A DNA stretch of 64,000 bases, taken from contig NZ_JAKGAN010000006.1 of the NCBI RefSeq assembly GCF_023061135.1, positions 62,001 through 126,000 on the forward strand. The letters are read 5' to 3'. Made by a program: the position numbers and the translations under genes. Numbering within the stretch: the stretch's first letter is position 1; each line of letters starts with the position of its first letter. Origin of the DNA: Chromohalobacter sarecensis (GTDB lineage Bacteria > Pseudomonadota > Gammaproteobacteria > Pseudomonadales > Halomonadaceae). Shown in pieces: positions 1 to 7,867 of this stretch. Below the pieces are notes generated by a model. The model saw only the letters and a list, made by a program, of their open reading frames with translations. It ran no database searches and was not told the DNA's origin.

Positions 1-211
1 CGATCTCGACGCGCAACTCGCTGTCATTGCCGTACAGCGCATCGTTGTCCAACGCCTCGTAGCGCAACTTGTCGCAGGCATCCGCGGCATTAGAAATCAG
101 CTCGCGCAGGAAGATCTCCCGGTTGGAATACAGGGAGTGAATCATCAGCTGCAAGAGCTGTTTGACTTCGGTCTGGAAGCCCATTGTTTCGGCTTGAGCG
201 GCGGTAGTCAT
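1..211 (-). CDS. htpG: Molecular chaperone HtpG (Hsp90), N-terminal part, cut by window edge
   Basis: The 70 visible residues begin [20 protein letters not shown] and run on through a stretch rich in the Hsp90 GHKL signature, including [20 protein letters not shown], where the Glu and Asn contact ATP and Mg. HtpG is a cytosolic ATP-dependent homodimeric chaperone of about 630 residues, so only about one tenth lies here. The start is supported by an AGGGG ribosome site 10 bases upstream. The rest of the gene lies beyond base 1, and nothing can be said about the middle or C-terminal domains. Confidence 0.95.
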   Translation of the reverse strand, partial: MTTAAQAETMGFQTEVKQLLQLMIHSLYSNREIFLRELISNAADACDKLRYEALDNDALYGNDSELRVEI

Positions 212-363
212 GGTCGAAATTCCCCTGTGGCCATAACGGATGCATGTTAAGCGGTGAAAAATGTGACGATAGATATCGTCATGCGCATCGATATGGGGGC
301 CGCGCGAGACTTTTCAAGCGCTTGCGGCCCGGTCCAGGTGTTCCGTTGCCAAGGACTTCAACC

Positions 364-696
364 TTAGGGTGCGGCATCGGGCGGATCGATGCCTTTCCAG
401 CGCCGGTAAGGCGCAAGCGAATGGTCGACGCGGGTCAGCAGCCAGCCGACGATGAAGACGTCATCGACCACGCCGATGAGCATCAGGAAATCGGGGATGA
501 GATCGAAGGGCATGATTAAATAGGCCACCGCCGCCGTCATCCAACCGCAGGCCGCCCAGGGCACAGGACGATAGCGACCGGCTGTCACATCACCCAGCAT
601 GGGCACGAACACACGCAGCGCGCGGGCGATGCGCATCAATGCCCCGCTGCGCTGCTTGAGCCGCGACCACCGGGCCAGTCCTCGCATGAACTTCAT
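364..696 (-). CDS. YkvA-type DUF1232 small membrane protein
   Basis: This 110-residue protein carries the DUF1232 core: a hydrophobic segment containing YLIMPFDLIPDF followed by the VGVVDD-type turn, here LIGVVDDVFIVGWLL. Proteins of this family are small, probably membrane-associated, and of unknown function. I placed the start at the Met of MKFMRGLARW because AAGGAGG lies 6 bases before it; an upstream Met would add 19 residues but has no ribosome site. It is transcribed towards htpG and away from the lytic transglycosylase gene. The C-terminal tail is basic and Pro-rich. Function unknown. Confidence 0.75.
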   Translation of the reverse strand: MKFMRGLARWSRLKQRSGALMRIARALRVFVPMLGDVTAGRYRPVPWAACGWMTAAVAYLIMPFDLIPDFLMLIGVVDDVFIVGWLLTRVDHSLAPYRRWKGIDPPDAAP

Positions 697-835
697 GGCA
701 TGCCTCCTTGGCGTTGCGTGCCTGCTGGCGTCATCATGCATGAGTGTCGCCATTCGGCAACACTACCCAAGGCGTGTCCCCTGAGCGAGGATGATCACAT
801 CATTATCTCGCCAGGCAAGCAAGGAGACATGGAAG

Positions 836-2821
836 ATGCTCGCATCGCGGCTTAGCCAACGCTGGCTGTCACTATTATCGGTGGCCTCGCTAGGACTTGC
901 GTTACAGGTCACCGCCGCCCAGGCACAATCCGACACTCAGGCGCTCGACGCCGCAGATCGCGCCATGAAAGACGCCCTCGGTGCCGCTCGCGATCATCGC
1001 TGGTCACGCATCGATGACGCCGCCATTGACGATCATGTGCTGGCCGGTTACGTGGAGTACCACCGCCTCAAGGCGCATCTATCGAGCGCCCCGGTGGTGG
1101 AAATACAAAGTTATATCGCGCGGCATGCCGACTCGCCTCTTTCGAACTGGATGCGCGGCCAGGCACAGACCGCATTCGGCCGCGACGGCCGCTTCGATGA
1201 TCTGTTGGCCATCAGCGATGGCGAGCCCCCGGGCACCATCCGGCAATGTTATTACTACACCGCCCTGCTCGATCGTCGACCACAAGAAGCCGCACAAGGC
1301 GGACGCGAACTATGGCGGGTCGGACATTCACAACCCGATGCCTGCGACCGGCTGTTCGATACCTTGCGCGAACGCGGCGATATCGACGAGGGCGATATCT
1401 GGACACGGCTGACACTGGCCTGGCAAGGCGGCGAGAGCCGTCTCGTCGACTACCTGGAAAACCAGCTCGACGATGACTGGGACGCCGGTATCGATGCCCT
1501 CGAGCGCTTACGCGGCAACTATGCGGCCATTACCGAGATCCCCACCGACCTCGGCCCCCAAGGGCAAGGCAGCGGCGCGCTCTTCACCGCCGCCATGCAC
1601 AATTTCACGCGCGCCGACACAGAAGCCGCGCTCGAGGCCTGGCGCAAGATCGCCCCCCACCTCTCGTTGAGCGATACGCAGCGCCAAACGATCGAGCATG
1701 ATCTGGCGTTCTATTCAATGGTTCGCGACGTCGACAACAACCTTGGCTGGACCGACGACGCCTTGCCCCGTCTTGCAGATGCCGACCTGTTCGAATTGCG
1801 GGTACGCAATGCCCTGGCCGATCAGGATTGGGGCGAGGTCATCGACTGGATCGATGCGATGCCGGAAGCCACTCGCCAGAAGGCACATTGGCAGTACTGG
1901 CTGGGCCGCGCACTCAACCAGCGCGGCGACACCGAGCCTGCGCAAGCCGCTTGGCAACTTGCTGCCCAGGAACGCGGGTTCTTTGCCTTCGCAGCCGCCG
2001 ACAAGCTCGGCCAGCCGTATGCCTTGAACATGGAAATGCCGGACATCACGCCGCTGCAAGGCGAGTTGGCCGCCATGCGACCTAGTGTCCAGCGCAGCGA
2101 GGCCCTGCGTCGCATCGGCGAACCGGGGCTGGCGCGTAGCGAGTGGTTCCACGCCATCGGCCAAGCCAACGCCTCCGATGCTGCCGCGCTCAATGCCTAT
2201 GCACTCGAGCGGGGCTGGTACGATCTGGCGGTGCACGGAGCGATCATGGCCCAGCAATGGGATGCCCTGGCATGGCGTTTCCCCCCCGCTTATAAAGCGG
2301 ACTTCGATCAGTGGGGCCAACGCAACGGCGTCGATCCCTATCTGCTGATGGCGATTTCCCGTCGGGAGAGCGCATTCAATCGCCAAGCCGTCTCGCCGGT
2401 CGGCGCACGCGGGCTGATGCAGCTCATGCCGGGAACCGCCAACCATGTCAGTCGCAACCTGGACATCGATGCACCAAGCCTTGGCGAACTCTTCGAGCCG
2501 ACCACCAATATTCGCCTGGGGAGCGCTTACATCCGCGACATGATGGAGCGCTATCGAGGCAATCGTATCGCCGCTGCGGCGGCTTACAACGCAGGTCCCA
2601 GTCGTGTCGACCGTTGGCTGCGCGAGGCTTCCGGTAATTTCGACCTGTTCGTGGAGCGCATTCCATACCGCGAGACTCGCGCCTACGTGCAAGCCGTGCT
2701 GACGTATCGAGTCATCTTCGAGAGCCTCGCCAAACAAGGCGATTCGCAAGGTGTCGCACTGCTGACCCAGGCCGAGCGTGAAGGCATTTACGACACCACG
2801 CTGCTGGTCCGCAACCCGTAA
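836..2821 (+). CDS. slt: Soluble lytic murein transglycosylase
   Basis: A 661-residue periplasmic enzyme that cleaves the MurNAc-GlcNAc bond of peptidoglycan to give 1,6-anhydromuropeptides. A signal peptide with an AQAQ-type cleavage region occupies about residues 1-31. A long alpha-superhelical U/L domain follows, and the C-terminal SLT domain shows the catalytic Glu in SRRESAFNRQAVSPVGARGL, then MQLMPGTA and AAAAYNAG. The length matches Slt70 (about 645). The start was set at the second Met, with AAGGAG nine bases upstream, because it exposes a clean signal peptide; an ATG at 791 would add 15 residues. It is monocistronic and followed by a perfect 11-bp hairpin. Confidence 0.93.
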   Translation: MLASRLSQRWLSLLSVASLGLALQVTAAQAQSDTQALDAADRAMKDALGAARDHRWSRIDDAAIDDHVLAGYVEYHRLKAHLSSAPVVEIQSYIARHADSPLSNWMRGQAQTAFGRDGRFDDLLAISDGEPPGTIRQCYYYTALLDRRPQEAAQGGRELWRVGHSQPDACDRLFDTLRERGDIDEGDIWTRLTLAWQGGESRLVDYLENQLDDDWDAGIDALERLRGNYAAITEIPTDLGPQGQGSGALFTAAMHNFTRADTEAALEAWRKIAPHLSLSDTQRQTIEHDLAFYSMVRDVDNNLGWTDDALPRLADADLFELRVRNALADQDWGEVIDWIDAMPEATRQKAHWQYWLGRALNQRGDTEPAQAAWQLAAQERGFFAFAAADKLGQPYALNMEMPDITPLQGELAAMRPSVQRSEALRRIGEPGLARSEWFHAIGQANASDAAALNAYALERGWYDLAVHGAIMAQQWDALAWRFPPAYKADFDQWGQRNGVDPYLLMAISRRESAFNRQAVSPVGARGLMQLMPGTANHVSRNLDIDAPSLGELFEPTTNIRLGSAYIRDMMERYRGNRIAAAAAYNAGPSRVDRWLREASGNFDLFVERIPYRETRAYVQAVLTYRVIFESLAKQGDSQGVALLTQAEREGIYDTTLLVRNP

Positions 2822-2828
2822 ACGCAAA

Positions 2829-2854
2829 CGCCGACGCCCCTGAGGGCGTCGGCG
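2829..2854 (+). terminator. Hairpin after slt
   Basis: A perfect 11-bp stem (CGCCGACGCCC / GGGCGTCGGCG) with a CTGA loop begins 8 bases after the slt stop. There is no clear T-run, so it may be a weak terminator or an mRNA 3' stabilising hairpin. It also lies just beyond the stop of the convergent LysE-family gene and could serve both. Confidence 0.6.
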
Positions 2855-2876
2855 CATCACCGAGCTTCGGACTTCC

Positions 2877-3518
2877 TCAGGGGCGCTGAGCCAGTGCCAG
2901 CTTGATACCGAAGAGTACCAGCACCGTGCCGGTAGCCCCTTCCATCATGCGCGACACCCAACGCTTGGCCAGCCATCTGGCGGCACTTCCCACCATCAGC
3001 ACCATACCCATCTGCCATATATTGGCGATCACGAAGTGTATGCCTGCCAACCACAACGACTTGGCCAAGGCGGGATCCCCCGGCGCAATGAACTGTGGCA
3101 GAAACGCCATGTAGAACACCACCGTCTTAGGATTGAGCACATTGGAGAGAAAACCTTCACGCAAGGACACCCAAGCGCGTACTCGCTCCTTGCTCACGCC
3201 CATGTCGGCTACCGGCAGGCCTCCCCCTCGGCGGGCGCTGGCCAGACTTCTCAGCCCTAGCCAGATCAAGTACCCCGCGCCGAGCAACTTGAGCGCGTTG
3301 AAGGCCCATGCCGATTGCAGCAGGATCAGCGAGATGCCGAGCGCCGAAACGGTGGCATGCACGAACAGACCAGAGCAGATCGCAACGCTGGTCAAGATGC
3401 CATCGCGCACGCCGCCGCGCGAGGTATTGCGAATGACCAGCAACGTGTCCACGCCCGGTGTCAGCGTGAGCAGTGTGATGGCCACCAGGAACGGCCAGAA
3501 CTGCGCGTCAAAGAACAT
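2877..3518 (-). CDS. LysE/RhtB-family amino acid exporter
   Basis: A 213-residue inner-membrane protein with about six hydrophobic segments. The N-terminal pattern FLVAITLLTLTPGVDTLLVI, with its TPGP-like turn and following basic loop (RNTSRGGVRDG), is typical of the RhtB/LysE translocator family, which exports homoserine lactone, threonine, lysine or related amino acids. The length is normal. An AGGAAACAGGT ribosome site precedes the ATG. The substrate cannot be read from sequence. It is convergent with slt. Confidence 0.85.
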   Translation of the reverse strand: MFFDAQFWPFLVAITLLTLTPGVDTLLVIRNTSRGGVRDGILTSVAICSGLFVHATVSALGISLILLQSAWAFNALKLLGAGYLIWLGLRSLASARRGGGLPVADMGVSKERVRAWVSLREGFLSNVLNPKTVVFYMAFLPQFIAPGDPALAKSLWLAGIHFVIANIWQMGMVLMVGSAARWLAKRWVSRMMEGATGTVLVLFGIKLALAQRP

Positions 3519-3606
3519 ACCTGTTTCCTGAGTCTAAGCGTGGTGAACAGTAGAAGCCTGGAAAGACGCGATAGAGGCTCCGGACACACCCCGCGTGGCG
3601 TACTTC

Positions 3607-4182
3607 TTACCAGAGTAAGAAGGCACATACGGCTATGCCCAGCGTCAATAGCAGACCGATCAACAGCAGCAGGCCATCGTCCGCCGTCATACCCAACCCG
3701 ATGACGGTGATTACAAGCGCCGGCATCGCCGCCGCGAAGGGAAGTAATTCCAGGGGAATCATACCCAGTGCAAGCACGATGACCAGTACCGCGATGAGAC
3801 GACGCGCAACCGGCTGCAGCAATATATCCAGGCGCTGAGCCAGCAGCTTGTCGATACGCTGCGTCCAGGGACGCACGCGTTTGACGGTACGGTGCAACTT
3901 GTCATGGCTGATGCCCCGCTCGCGCAATTTCCTCGGCAGCCAGGGGGATTGCCGCCCCAGCAACTGTTGTACCGCCATCAAGACGATGAACACGGCACAC
4001 AGTGTGGGCACGCCGGGCACGCCGCCGGTGGGCAACAATGCTAGCAATGCAGGCAGCGTAATCAGGGGGCCGAAGCCCCGTGAGCGAAACGTCTCGACGA
4101 CATCCTGCAAACGGATGGTCTTGCCATCATTGGCATCGTCGAGCGTTTCCAGCAACTGGGTCAAACTGTTGCGCGATTCCAT
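3607..4182 (-). CDS. ExoD-family membrane protein
   Basis: A 191-residue protein resembling ExoD of rhizobia: a polar N-terminus (MESRNSLTQLLETLDDAND), then GFGPLITLPALLALLPTGGV followed by a hydrophobic stretch, a basic central loop (about residues 80-120), and three closely spaced C-terminal membrane segments. ExoD was named for an effect on exopolysaccharide production and alkali sensitivity; its biochemical role is unknown. AAGGAGAAATCGCGC precedes the ATG. The next gene in the same direction starts upstream at 4667, so the two may be co-transcribed. Confidence 0.75.
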   Translation of the reverse strand: MESRNSLTQLLETLDDANDGKTIRLQDVVETFRSRGFGPLITLPALLALLPTGGVPGVPTLCAVFIVLMAVQQLLGRQSPWLPRKLRERGISHDKLHRTVKRVRPWTQRIDKLLAQRLDILLQPVARRLIAVLVIVLALGMIPLELLPFAAAMPALVITVIGLGMTADDGLLLLIGLLLTLGIAVCAFLLW

Positions 4183-4244
4183 GCGCGATTTCTCCTTGGG
4201 AGCAGTTGATAACGCCCTTGAACAGTAGAAGAGCGCTTATACGA

Positions 4245-4667
4245 TCAGCCAAACAGGCCGCGCTTGGCATGCTTCATCGATATCTGTTCATTGAGCGTCC
4301 AGAAATCGTACAGAACCCCCAGCAAGAACAACCCGCCAGTGACGAGATACAACAAACCGGTCAGCCATTTCCCCATATACATGCGGTGCAGGCCGAAAAT
4401 GCCCAGAAACGTCAGCAATATCCAGGCTAGCGTGTAGCTGGTGGGGCCCGACCGAAAACGCAGATCCGCCTGACGATCCATCAGCGGGATCAGGAAGAAG
4501 TCGATTAACCAGCCGATGCCCAGCAAGCCGAGGGTAAAAAACCAGATCGTGCCGGTAATGGGCTTGCCATAGTAGAAACGATGCGAACCGGTAAAGCCGA
4601 ATATCCACAACAGGTAGCCTACGACCTTGCTATGCGTGTCGTTCGCGGCGACAGCGGTATGGGACAC
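4245..4667 (-). CDS. TM2-domain membrane protein, two TM2 units
   Basis: A 140-residue protein holding two TM2-like repeats, each a Tyr/Trp-rich helix, a G-x-HRFYYGK or GLHRMYMGKWLTG turn, and a second hydrophobic helix. The first spans about residues 15-65 and the second 78-128. TM2 proteins are small integral membrane proteins of unknown function. The start is a GTG with AGGAG seven bases upstream. The C-terminus is short and basic (KHAKRGLFG). It probably heads a two-gene unit with the ExoD-like gene. Confidence 0.75.
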   Translation of the reverse strand: MSHTAVAANDTHSKVVGYLLWIFGFTGSHRFYYGKPITGTIWFFTLGLLGIGWLIDFFLIPLMDRQADLRFRSGPTSYTLAWILLTFLGIFGLHRMYMGKWLTGLLYLVTGGLFLLGVLYDFWTLNEQISMKHAKRGLFG

Positions 4668-5015
4668 GAGATAACTCCTCCAGAATGAAACCAGCGAGAC
4701 TCAAGCAACGACATCATGCTCTCGATCAAGACATCACAGGGTATCCGCAGCGAACATGTCGACGTTCTGGACGCCCCCAAGTTTTCAACCTATGGTGCAT
4801 AGGCGATGGATGATACCGGGAAAGGCTCTTCGGCGATAACTCGACGCCTCTCCTGAGCCAATGCATTCTCCGCTGCGTAGGTTTGCAAGTCGAATGTCGT
4901 CAGTTGTTAATCGAATCTTCGATGTCCCTTGCGCATTCCCACCTTGTCTTAACCACGTACCATGGTCGTCCATCGGTCGGCCCGCAACACTACTTCGCAA
5001 GTTAAGGAATTCGCA
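4668..5015. other. Gene-free stretch upstream of the cold-shock gene
   Basis: These 348 bases hold no convincing gene. The right third probably contains the cold-shock promoter and its untranslated leader (see 4883-4911). The left two thirds hold the start region of the TM2 gene and otherwise show nothing I can name. Confidence 0.5.
4883..4911 (+). promoter_or_regulatory. Candidate sigma-70 promoter of the cold-shock gene
   Basis: TTGCAA and GTTAAT, each matching consensus at four of six positions, are separated by exactly 17 bases. A start near 4918 would give an untranslated leader of about 98 bases, in the range known for cspA-type mRNAs. No experiment is implied. Confidence 0.35.
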
Positions 5016-5222
5016 ATGGCAACTGGCACTGTCAAATGGTTCAACGACACCAAAGGCTACGGCTTCATCTCTCCGGAAGATGGTGGCGATGATTTATTCG
5101 CACACTTCTCCGAGATTCAGGCTGAAGGTTTCAAAACGCTGCAGGATGGCCAAAAGGTGAGCTTTGAGGTCACCCAGGGCAAGAAAGGCCTGCAGGCATC
5201 CAACATCAAGGTGGTCGGGTAA
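5016..5222 (+). CDS. Cold-shock domain protein, CspA family
   Basis: A 68-residue single cold-shock domain with both RNA-binding motifs: RNP1 (KGYGFISP) and RNP2 (DDLFAHFS). The family binds single-stranded RNA/DNA and acts as an RNA chaperone. The opening [17 protein letters not shown] and the size are standard. TAAGGAA seven bases upstream of the ATG decides the start over an upstream in-frame ATG at 4962. It is a single-gene unit ending in a strong terminator. Confidence 0.95.
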   Translation: MATGTVKWFNDTKGYGFISPEDGGDDLFAHFSEIQAEGFKTLQDGQKVSFEVTQGKKGLQASNIKVVG

Positions 5223-5270
5223 CCCCGATATCCGAGCGGCCGTGAGACCGATACCGGACTCCGAACGCAT

Positions 5271-5300
5271 GAGCCCACCGAAAGGTGGGCTCTTTTATTT
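5271..5300 (+). terminator. Rho-independent terminator of the cold-shock gene
   Basis: A perfect 9-bp stem GAGCCCACC / GGTGGGCTC with a GAAA tetraloop is followed directly by TTTTATTT. Confidence 0.92.
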
Positions 5301-5359
5301 CCATCGACGTTGTAGCTAGCCCCTATAGTGGGCGCAAACCACCGTTCTCAGAGTCGATA

Positions 5360-5827
5360 TCAGGACTGATTGTCATCATCGGCCGCTTCATCCATTTCGT
5401 CGGCGGCTTGGTCCATTTCATCTGCCGCTTCGTCGGTTGCCTCGTCGGCTTCCTCTTGCGTTTCGTCGGCGGCATTATCCATCGAATCGCCAGCATCGTC
5501 GGCGGCTTCGCTCATTTCGTCGCTGGCATCGTCGGCTTCGTCTGCCGCATTGTCCTGAGCCTCGCCTACCTCATCGCTCGCTTCGTCCATGGCGTCGGAG
5601 GACTCTTCAGCAGCGTCGTCACCCATTTCTTCCATGTCGTCGCTGGCGTCGTCGCTCATCTCGGACATTTCATCGCCAGTCTCATCGGCGGCTTGCTGGG
5701 TTTCCTCGGCAGCCTGTTGGCCATTGTCGGAAGCCTCCTGAGCGGGGTCGTCACCGCTATCGCAGGCCGCCAGGCCAAGTGACATCACCAATGCCAACGC
5801 ACTCATAGTCCATGGCTTATACGTCAT
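5360..5827 (-). CDS. Highly acidic, low-complexity lipoprotein
   Basis: A 155-residue secreted lipoprotein. The signal peptide (MTYKPWTMSALALVMSLGLA) ends in an LAAC lipobox at about residues 19-22. Nearly all the remainder consists of Asp, Glu, Ala, Ser and Met arranged in near-periodic units such as DEASDE, NAADEADDASDE and AADEMDEAADD. This would form a long amphipathic or coiled acidic helix anchored to a membrane, plausible in a halophile. I do not recognise a family with known function. The start was chosen at the second of two adjacent Mets, seven bases after AAGGAG. The repetitive codons create a long false reading frame on the other strand. Confidence 0.8.
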   Translation of the reverse strand: MTYKPWTMSALALVMSLGLAACDSGDDPAQEASDNGQQAAEETQQAADETGDEMSEMSDDASDDMEEMGDDAAEESSDAMDEASDEVGEAQDNAADEADDASDEMSEAADDAGDSMDNAADETQEEADEATDEAADEMDQAADEMDEAADDDNQS

Positions 5828-5882
5828 CATTTCTCTCCTTGAGTCGCTCATTTTTGCCGGCTAACCGGCACTTTCCAAAAGC

Positions 5883-5907
5883 CCATGAGGCCATCCAAGC
5901 CTCATGG
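5883..5907 (-). terminator. Terminator of the cytosine deaminase gene
   Basis: A perfect 9-bp stem CCATGAGGC / GCCTCATGG with a 7-base loop; on the minus strand it is followed by GCTTTTGG. It starts 17 bases after the deaminase stop. Confidence 0.65.
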
Positions 5908-5924
5908 TACAGGGTCGGCAAGTC

Positions 5925-6371
5925 CTATATACCGGACTCACCAATATCTTCGTACCAAACCTCAGGCCGCTCGGCGATAAACCGCTCCATCAGCGCCTTG
6001 CACTGTGGGTCATCGACTACCGTGAGCGTAACACCACGTTGGCGTAATAGTGCTTCATCACCTTGAAAGGTCGAATTTTCACCAATCACGACCTCGGGGA
6101 TGCCATAAAGCAAAATAGCACCACTACACATGACACAGGGTGACAGTGTGGTATAAAGCACCGTTTCACGATACACATGTGCCGCCAAACGGCCGGCATT
6201 TTCCAAGGCGTCCATTTCACCATGCAAGATGGCACTACCACGTTGCTGGCGTTGGTTGTGTCCACGCCCGATAATGACGCCCCGATGCACAAGCACCGAC
6301 CCGATGGGAACCCCACCGGCATCGTACCCCTTGCGAGCCTCGTCGATGGCTGCCTGCATAAATGAGTCCAT
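5925..6371 (-). CDS. Nucleoside/cytosine deaminase of the yeast Fcy1 type
   Basis: A 148-residue zinc hydrolase of the cytidine deaminase fold. The zinc site is complete: His50 and catalytic Glu52 in LHGEMDALEN, and Cys79/Cys82 in SPCVMC. Signature stretches GGVPIGS, GRGHNQR, LYTTLSPC and the C-terminal WYEDIGE closely follow yeast cytosine deaminase rather than bacterial TadA or the CodA amidohydrolase, so deamination of cytosine to uracil is the best guess. The start is the third in-frame Met, 7 bases after AAAGGA. The assignment to cytosine rather than guanine or another base is an inference from remembered similarity. Confidence 0.8.
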   Translation of the reverse strand: MDSFMQAAIDEARKGYDAGGVPIGSVLVHRGVIIGRGHNQRQQRGSAILHGEMDALENAGRLAAHVYRETVLYTTLSPCVMCSGAILLYGIPEVVIGENSTFQGDEALLRQRGVTLTVVDDPQCKALMERFIAERPEVWYEDIGESGI

Positions 6372-6422
6372 GGTAATCCTTTTGTCATTTACCTTGTGCA
6401 TCACGTTACATATGTTGACATT

Positions 6423-6467
6423 GGGCGCTTACGCGCTCATTTCAAGCGTAAGTGCCTTGAAGCGCCC
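6423..6467. other. Nested inverted repeat between lipid kinase and deaminase genes
   Basis: An outer 8-bp repeat (GGGCGCTT at 6423-6430, AAGCGCCC at 6460-6467) encloses and overlaps an inner 7-bp repeat (CTTACGC at 6428-6434, GCGTAAG at 6446-6452). The two stems share bases and are partly exclusive. It lies beyond the lipid kinase stop and upstream of the deaminase start, so it may be a terminator or a leader structure. There is no T-run. Confidence 0.45.
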
Positions 6468-6502
6468 TGGGCAAACGATCGGGCAAGATACCTTGTCACG
6501 CC

Positions 6503-7447
6503 TCAGCCCTCATCTTGATGTGAGTACAGCGCGGAAGACGCAGGTGCCGCCAAGGAAAGCGCTCCAGGTATCAGTTCAGCGCGAAAACGCTCGTGGAAAC
6601 ACGGCTCGCCGTCGAGATTCAGCGGTAGGGCGCTCTCACTTTCGAACTCGACCCACGGAATCTGCAAATACTCGACGAACTTACCGCTTTGCGGGAGGTT
6701 TTCCAGTTCGTCGATAAGCTGCTTCATCTCCCTGAGCGAGGTGAAATGACGCACGAGGAGTAGCTCCAACAGGCCATCATCGACCTTGGCCAGGGGCGCC
6801 AACTGCTGCCCCCCTCCCGCTTGAGAACCATTGCCCAGCGCGAACAGAAACAAGGGGATATTGCGTTCGCCACCGGGAAATCGCAAACGGCCTCGGTAAG
6901 GCTGATAATTCCAAGCCTTGAGCATGCCCATCAACGAATAGGCACCACCACCCAAAAGCCGTTTGAGGGGAGCCGGTGTCGAATTGGTGATCTGGGCACC
7001 GAAGCCGCCGGAGGCTAGGTTGATGAAATAATCCCCCCCTAGACTACCGACGTCCACATTGTGGGGGCTGGCATCCAATGCCACGCGCAGCGCCTCCAAA
7101 GGATCCAATGGCAACTCCAGACCGCGCGCGAAATCGTTCGCACTGCCAAGCGGCATAATACCAAGGATCGGCCGTGCGTCCCGAGGCAGTTGCATCAAGC
7201 CGCCAACGACCTCGTTGACCGTTCCGTCGCCGCCCCCGGCAATGATGCGTTTGATACCCGCTTCGCTGGCTTCCCGGGCCAGGCGCACGCCGTCGCCGCC
7301 TTCCCAAGTCACCCGCACTGCCAGATAGTGCCCCTCTTCACGCACGCACTCCACCGCTTCGCGGACATCCGGAAGCTGGGCGGATTTACCATTTAGAATT
7401 AGCCACGCGTCGCCATCACGTGCGATAGGCTGGAGTGTGCCACTCAT
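6503..7447 (-). CDS. YegS-type lipid/diacylglycerol kinase
   Basis: A 314-residue member of the DAGK catalytic family. Visible marks are the nucleotide loop IIAGGGDGTVNEVVGGL, the GIMPLGSANDFARGL motif that coordinates substrate, and the later NLASGGFGAQI and NLDGEP segments. YegS of E. coli (299 residues) phosphorylates phosphatidylglycerol in vitro. The length and motif order fit YegS better than DgkB. The start at MSGTLQPIAR has GAGGA about ten bases upstream; earlier Mets lack a site. Confidence 0.85.
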   Translation of the reverse strand: MSGTLQPIARDGDAWLILNGKSAQLPDVREAVECVREEGHYLAVRVTWEGGDGVRLAREASEAGIKRIIAGGGDGTVNEVVGGLMQLPRDARPILGIMPLGSANDFARGLELPLDPLEALRVALDASPHNVDVGSLGGDYFINLASGGFGAQITNSTPAPLKRLLGGGAYSLMGMLKAWNYQPYRGRLRFPGGERNIPLFLFALGNGSQAGGGQQLAPLAKVDDGLLELLLVRHFTSLREMKQLIDELENLPQSGKFVEYLQIPWVEFESESALPLNLDGEPCFHERFRAELIPGALSLAAPASSALYSHQDEG

Positions 7448-7517
7448 CGTTTCATCATCCTCGTTCCTTGAGACACGCCTGCCTCTCTCACTATGTGCAT
7501 CTTGCACCAACAGGTAC

Positions 7518-7808
7518 TCATATTCCCTTGAGCACCTCGAAACCGCTACCTACCGTCGTCGGCATGAATTCTTCGACATGATATTGCGCCACGCCGGCGA
7601 TGATAAAAGGATCTTCATCAAGCCAGGCTGTCAAACGCTCCCGCGAAGTCGCTCTGGCCAGAATGATGCCACCACTGGGTGGTGTTTTACGCCCCGAGGC
7701 GATGAATACGCCGCGCTCGAATCCTTGGCGCACCCAGGCCATGTGTGCCATGCGATACGGCTCGACCGTGTCTGGGTCGACTACGTACTCCAACGATACG
7801 ATGAACAT
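7518..7808 (-). CDS. YciI-like protein
   Basis: A 96-residue protein with the ferredoxin-like YciI fold: MFIVSLEYVV at the start, a HMAWVRQGFERG segment, GGIILARA, and DPFIIAGVAQYHVEEF near the end, where a conserved His/Asp pair usually sits. The family is related to chlorophenol and GlcNAc pathway accessory proteins, but the cellular role of stand-alone members is unknown. CAAGGAG lies 6-7 bases before the chosen ATG. It probably shares a transcript with the downstream lipid kinase gene (70-base gap). Confidence 0.75.
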   Translation of the reverse strand: MFIVSLEYVVDPDTVEPYRMAHMAWVRQGFERGVFIASGRKTPPSGGIILARATSRERLTAWLDEDPFIIAGVAQYHVEEFMPTTVGSGFEVLKGI

Positions 7809-7867
7809 GCCTGCTCCTTGATGTCTGTCACCCGGCACGCCTCTTTGTCGTTCATATCTTTACAAAC

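Noticed and set aside
1715-2860. A 381-codon open frame antisense to slt
   Set aside because: It lies over the conserved SLT domain and shows no recognisable motif or ribosome site.
4785-5000. A 71-codon minus-strand frame upstream of the cold-shock gene
   Set aside because: It has no ribosome site or family pattern and lies over the likely cold-shock promoter and leader.
5285-5782. A 165-codon open frame antisense to the acidic lipoprotein, apparently rich in hydrophobic residues
   Set aside because: It is the mirror of the repetitive GAC/GAA/GCC codons. It overlaps the cold-shock terminator at its start, has no ribosome site, and the lipoprotein has a proper signal, lipobox and AAGGAG.
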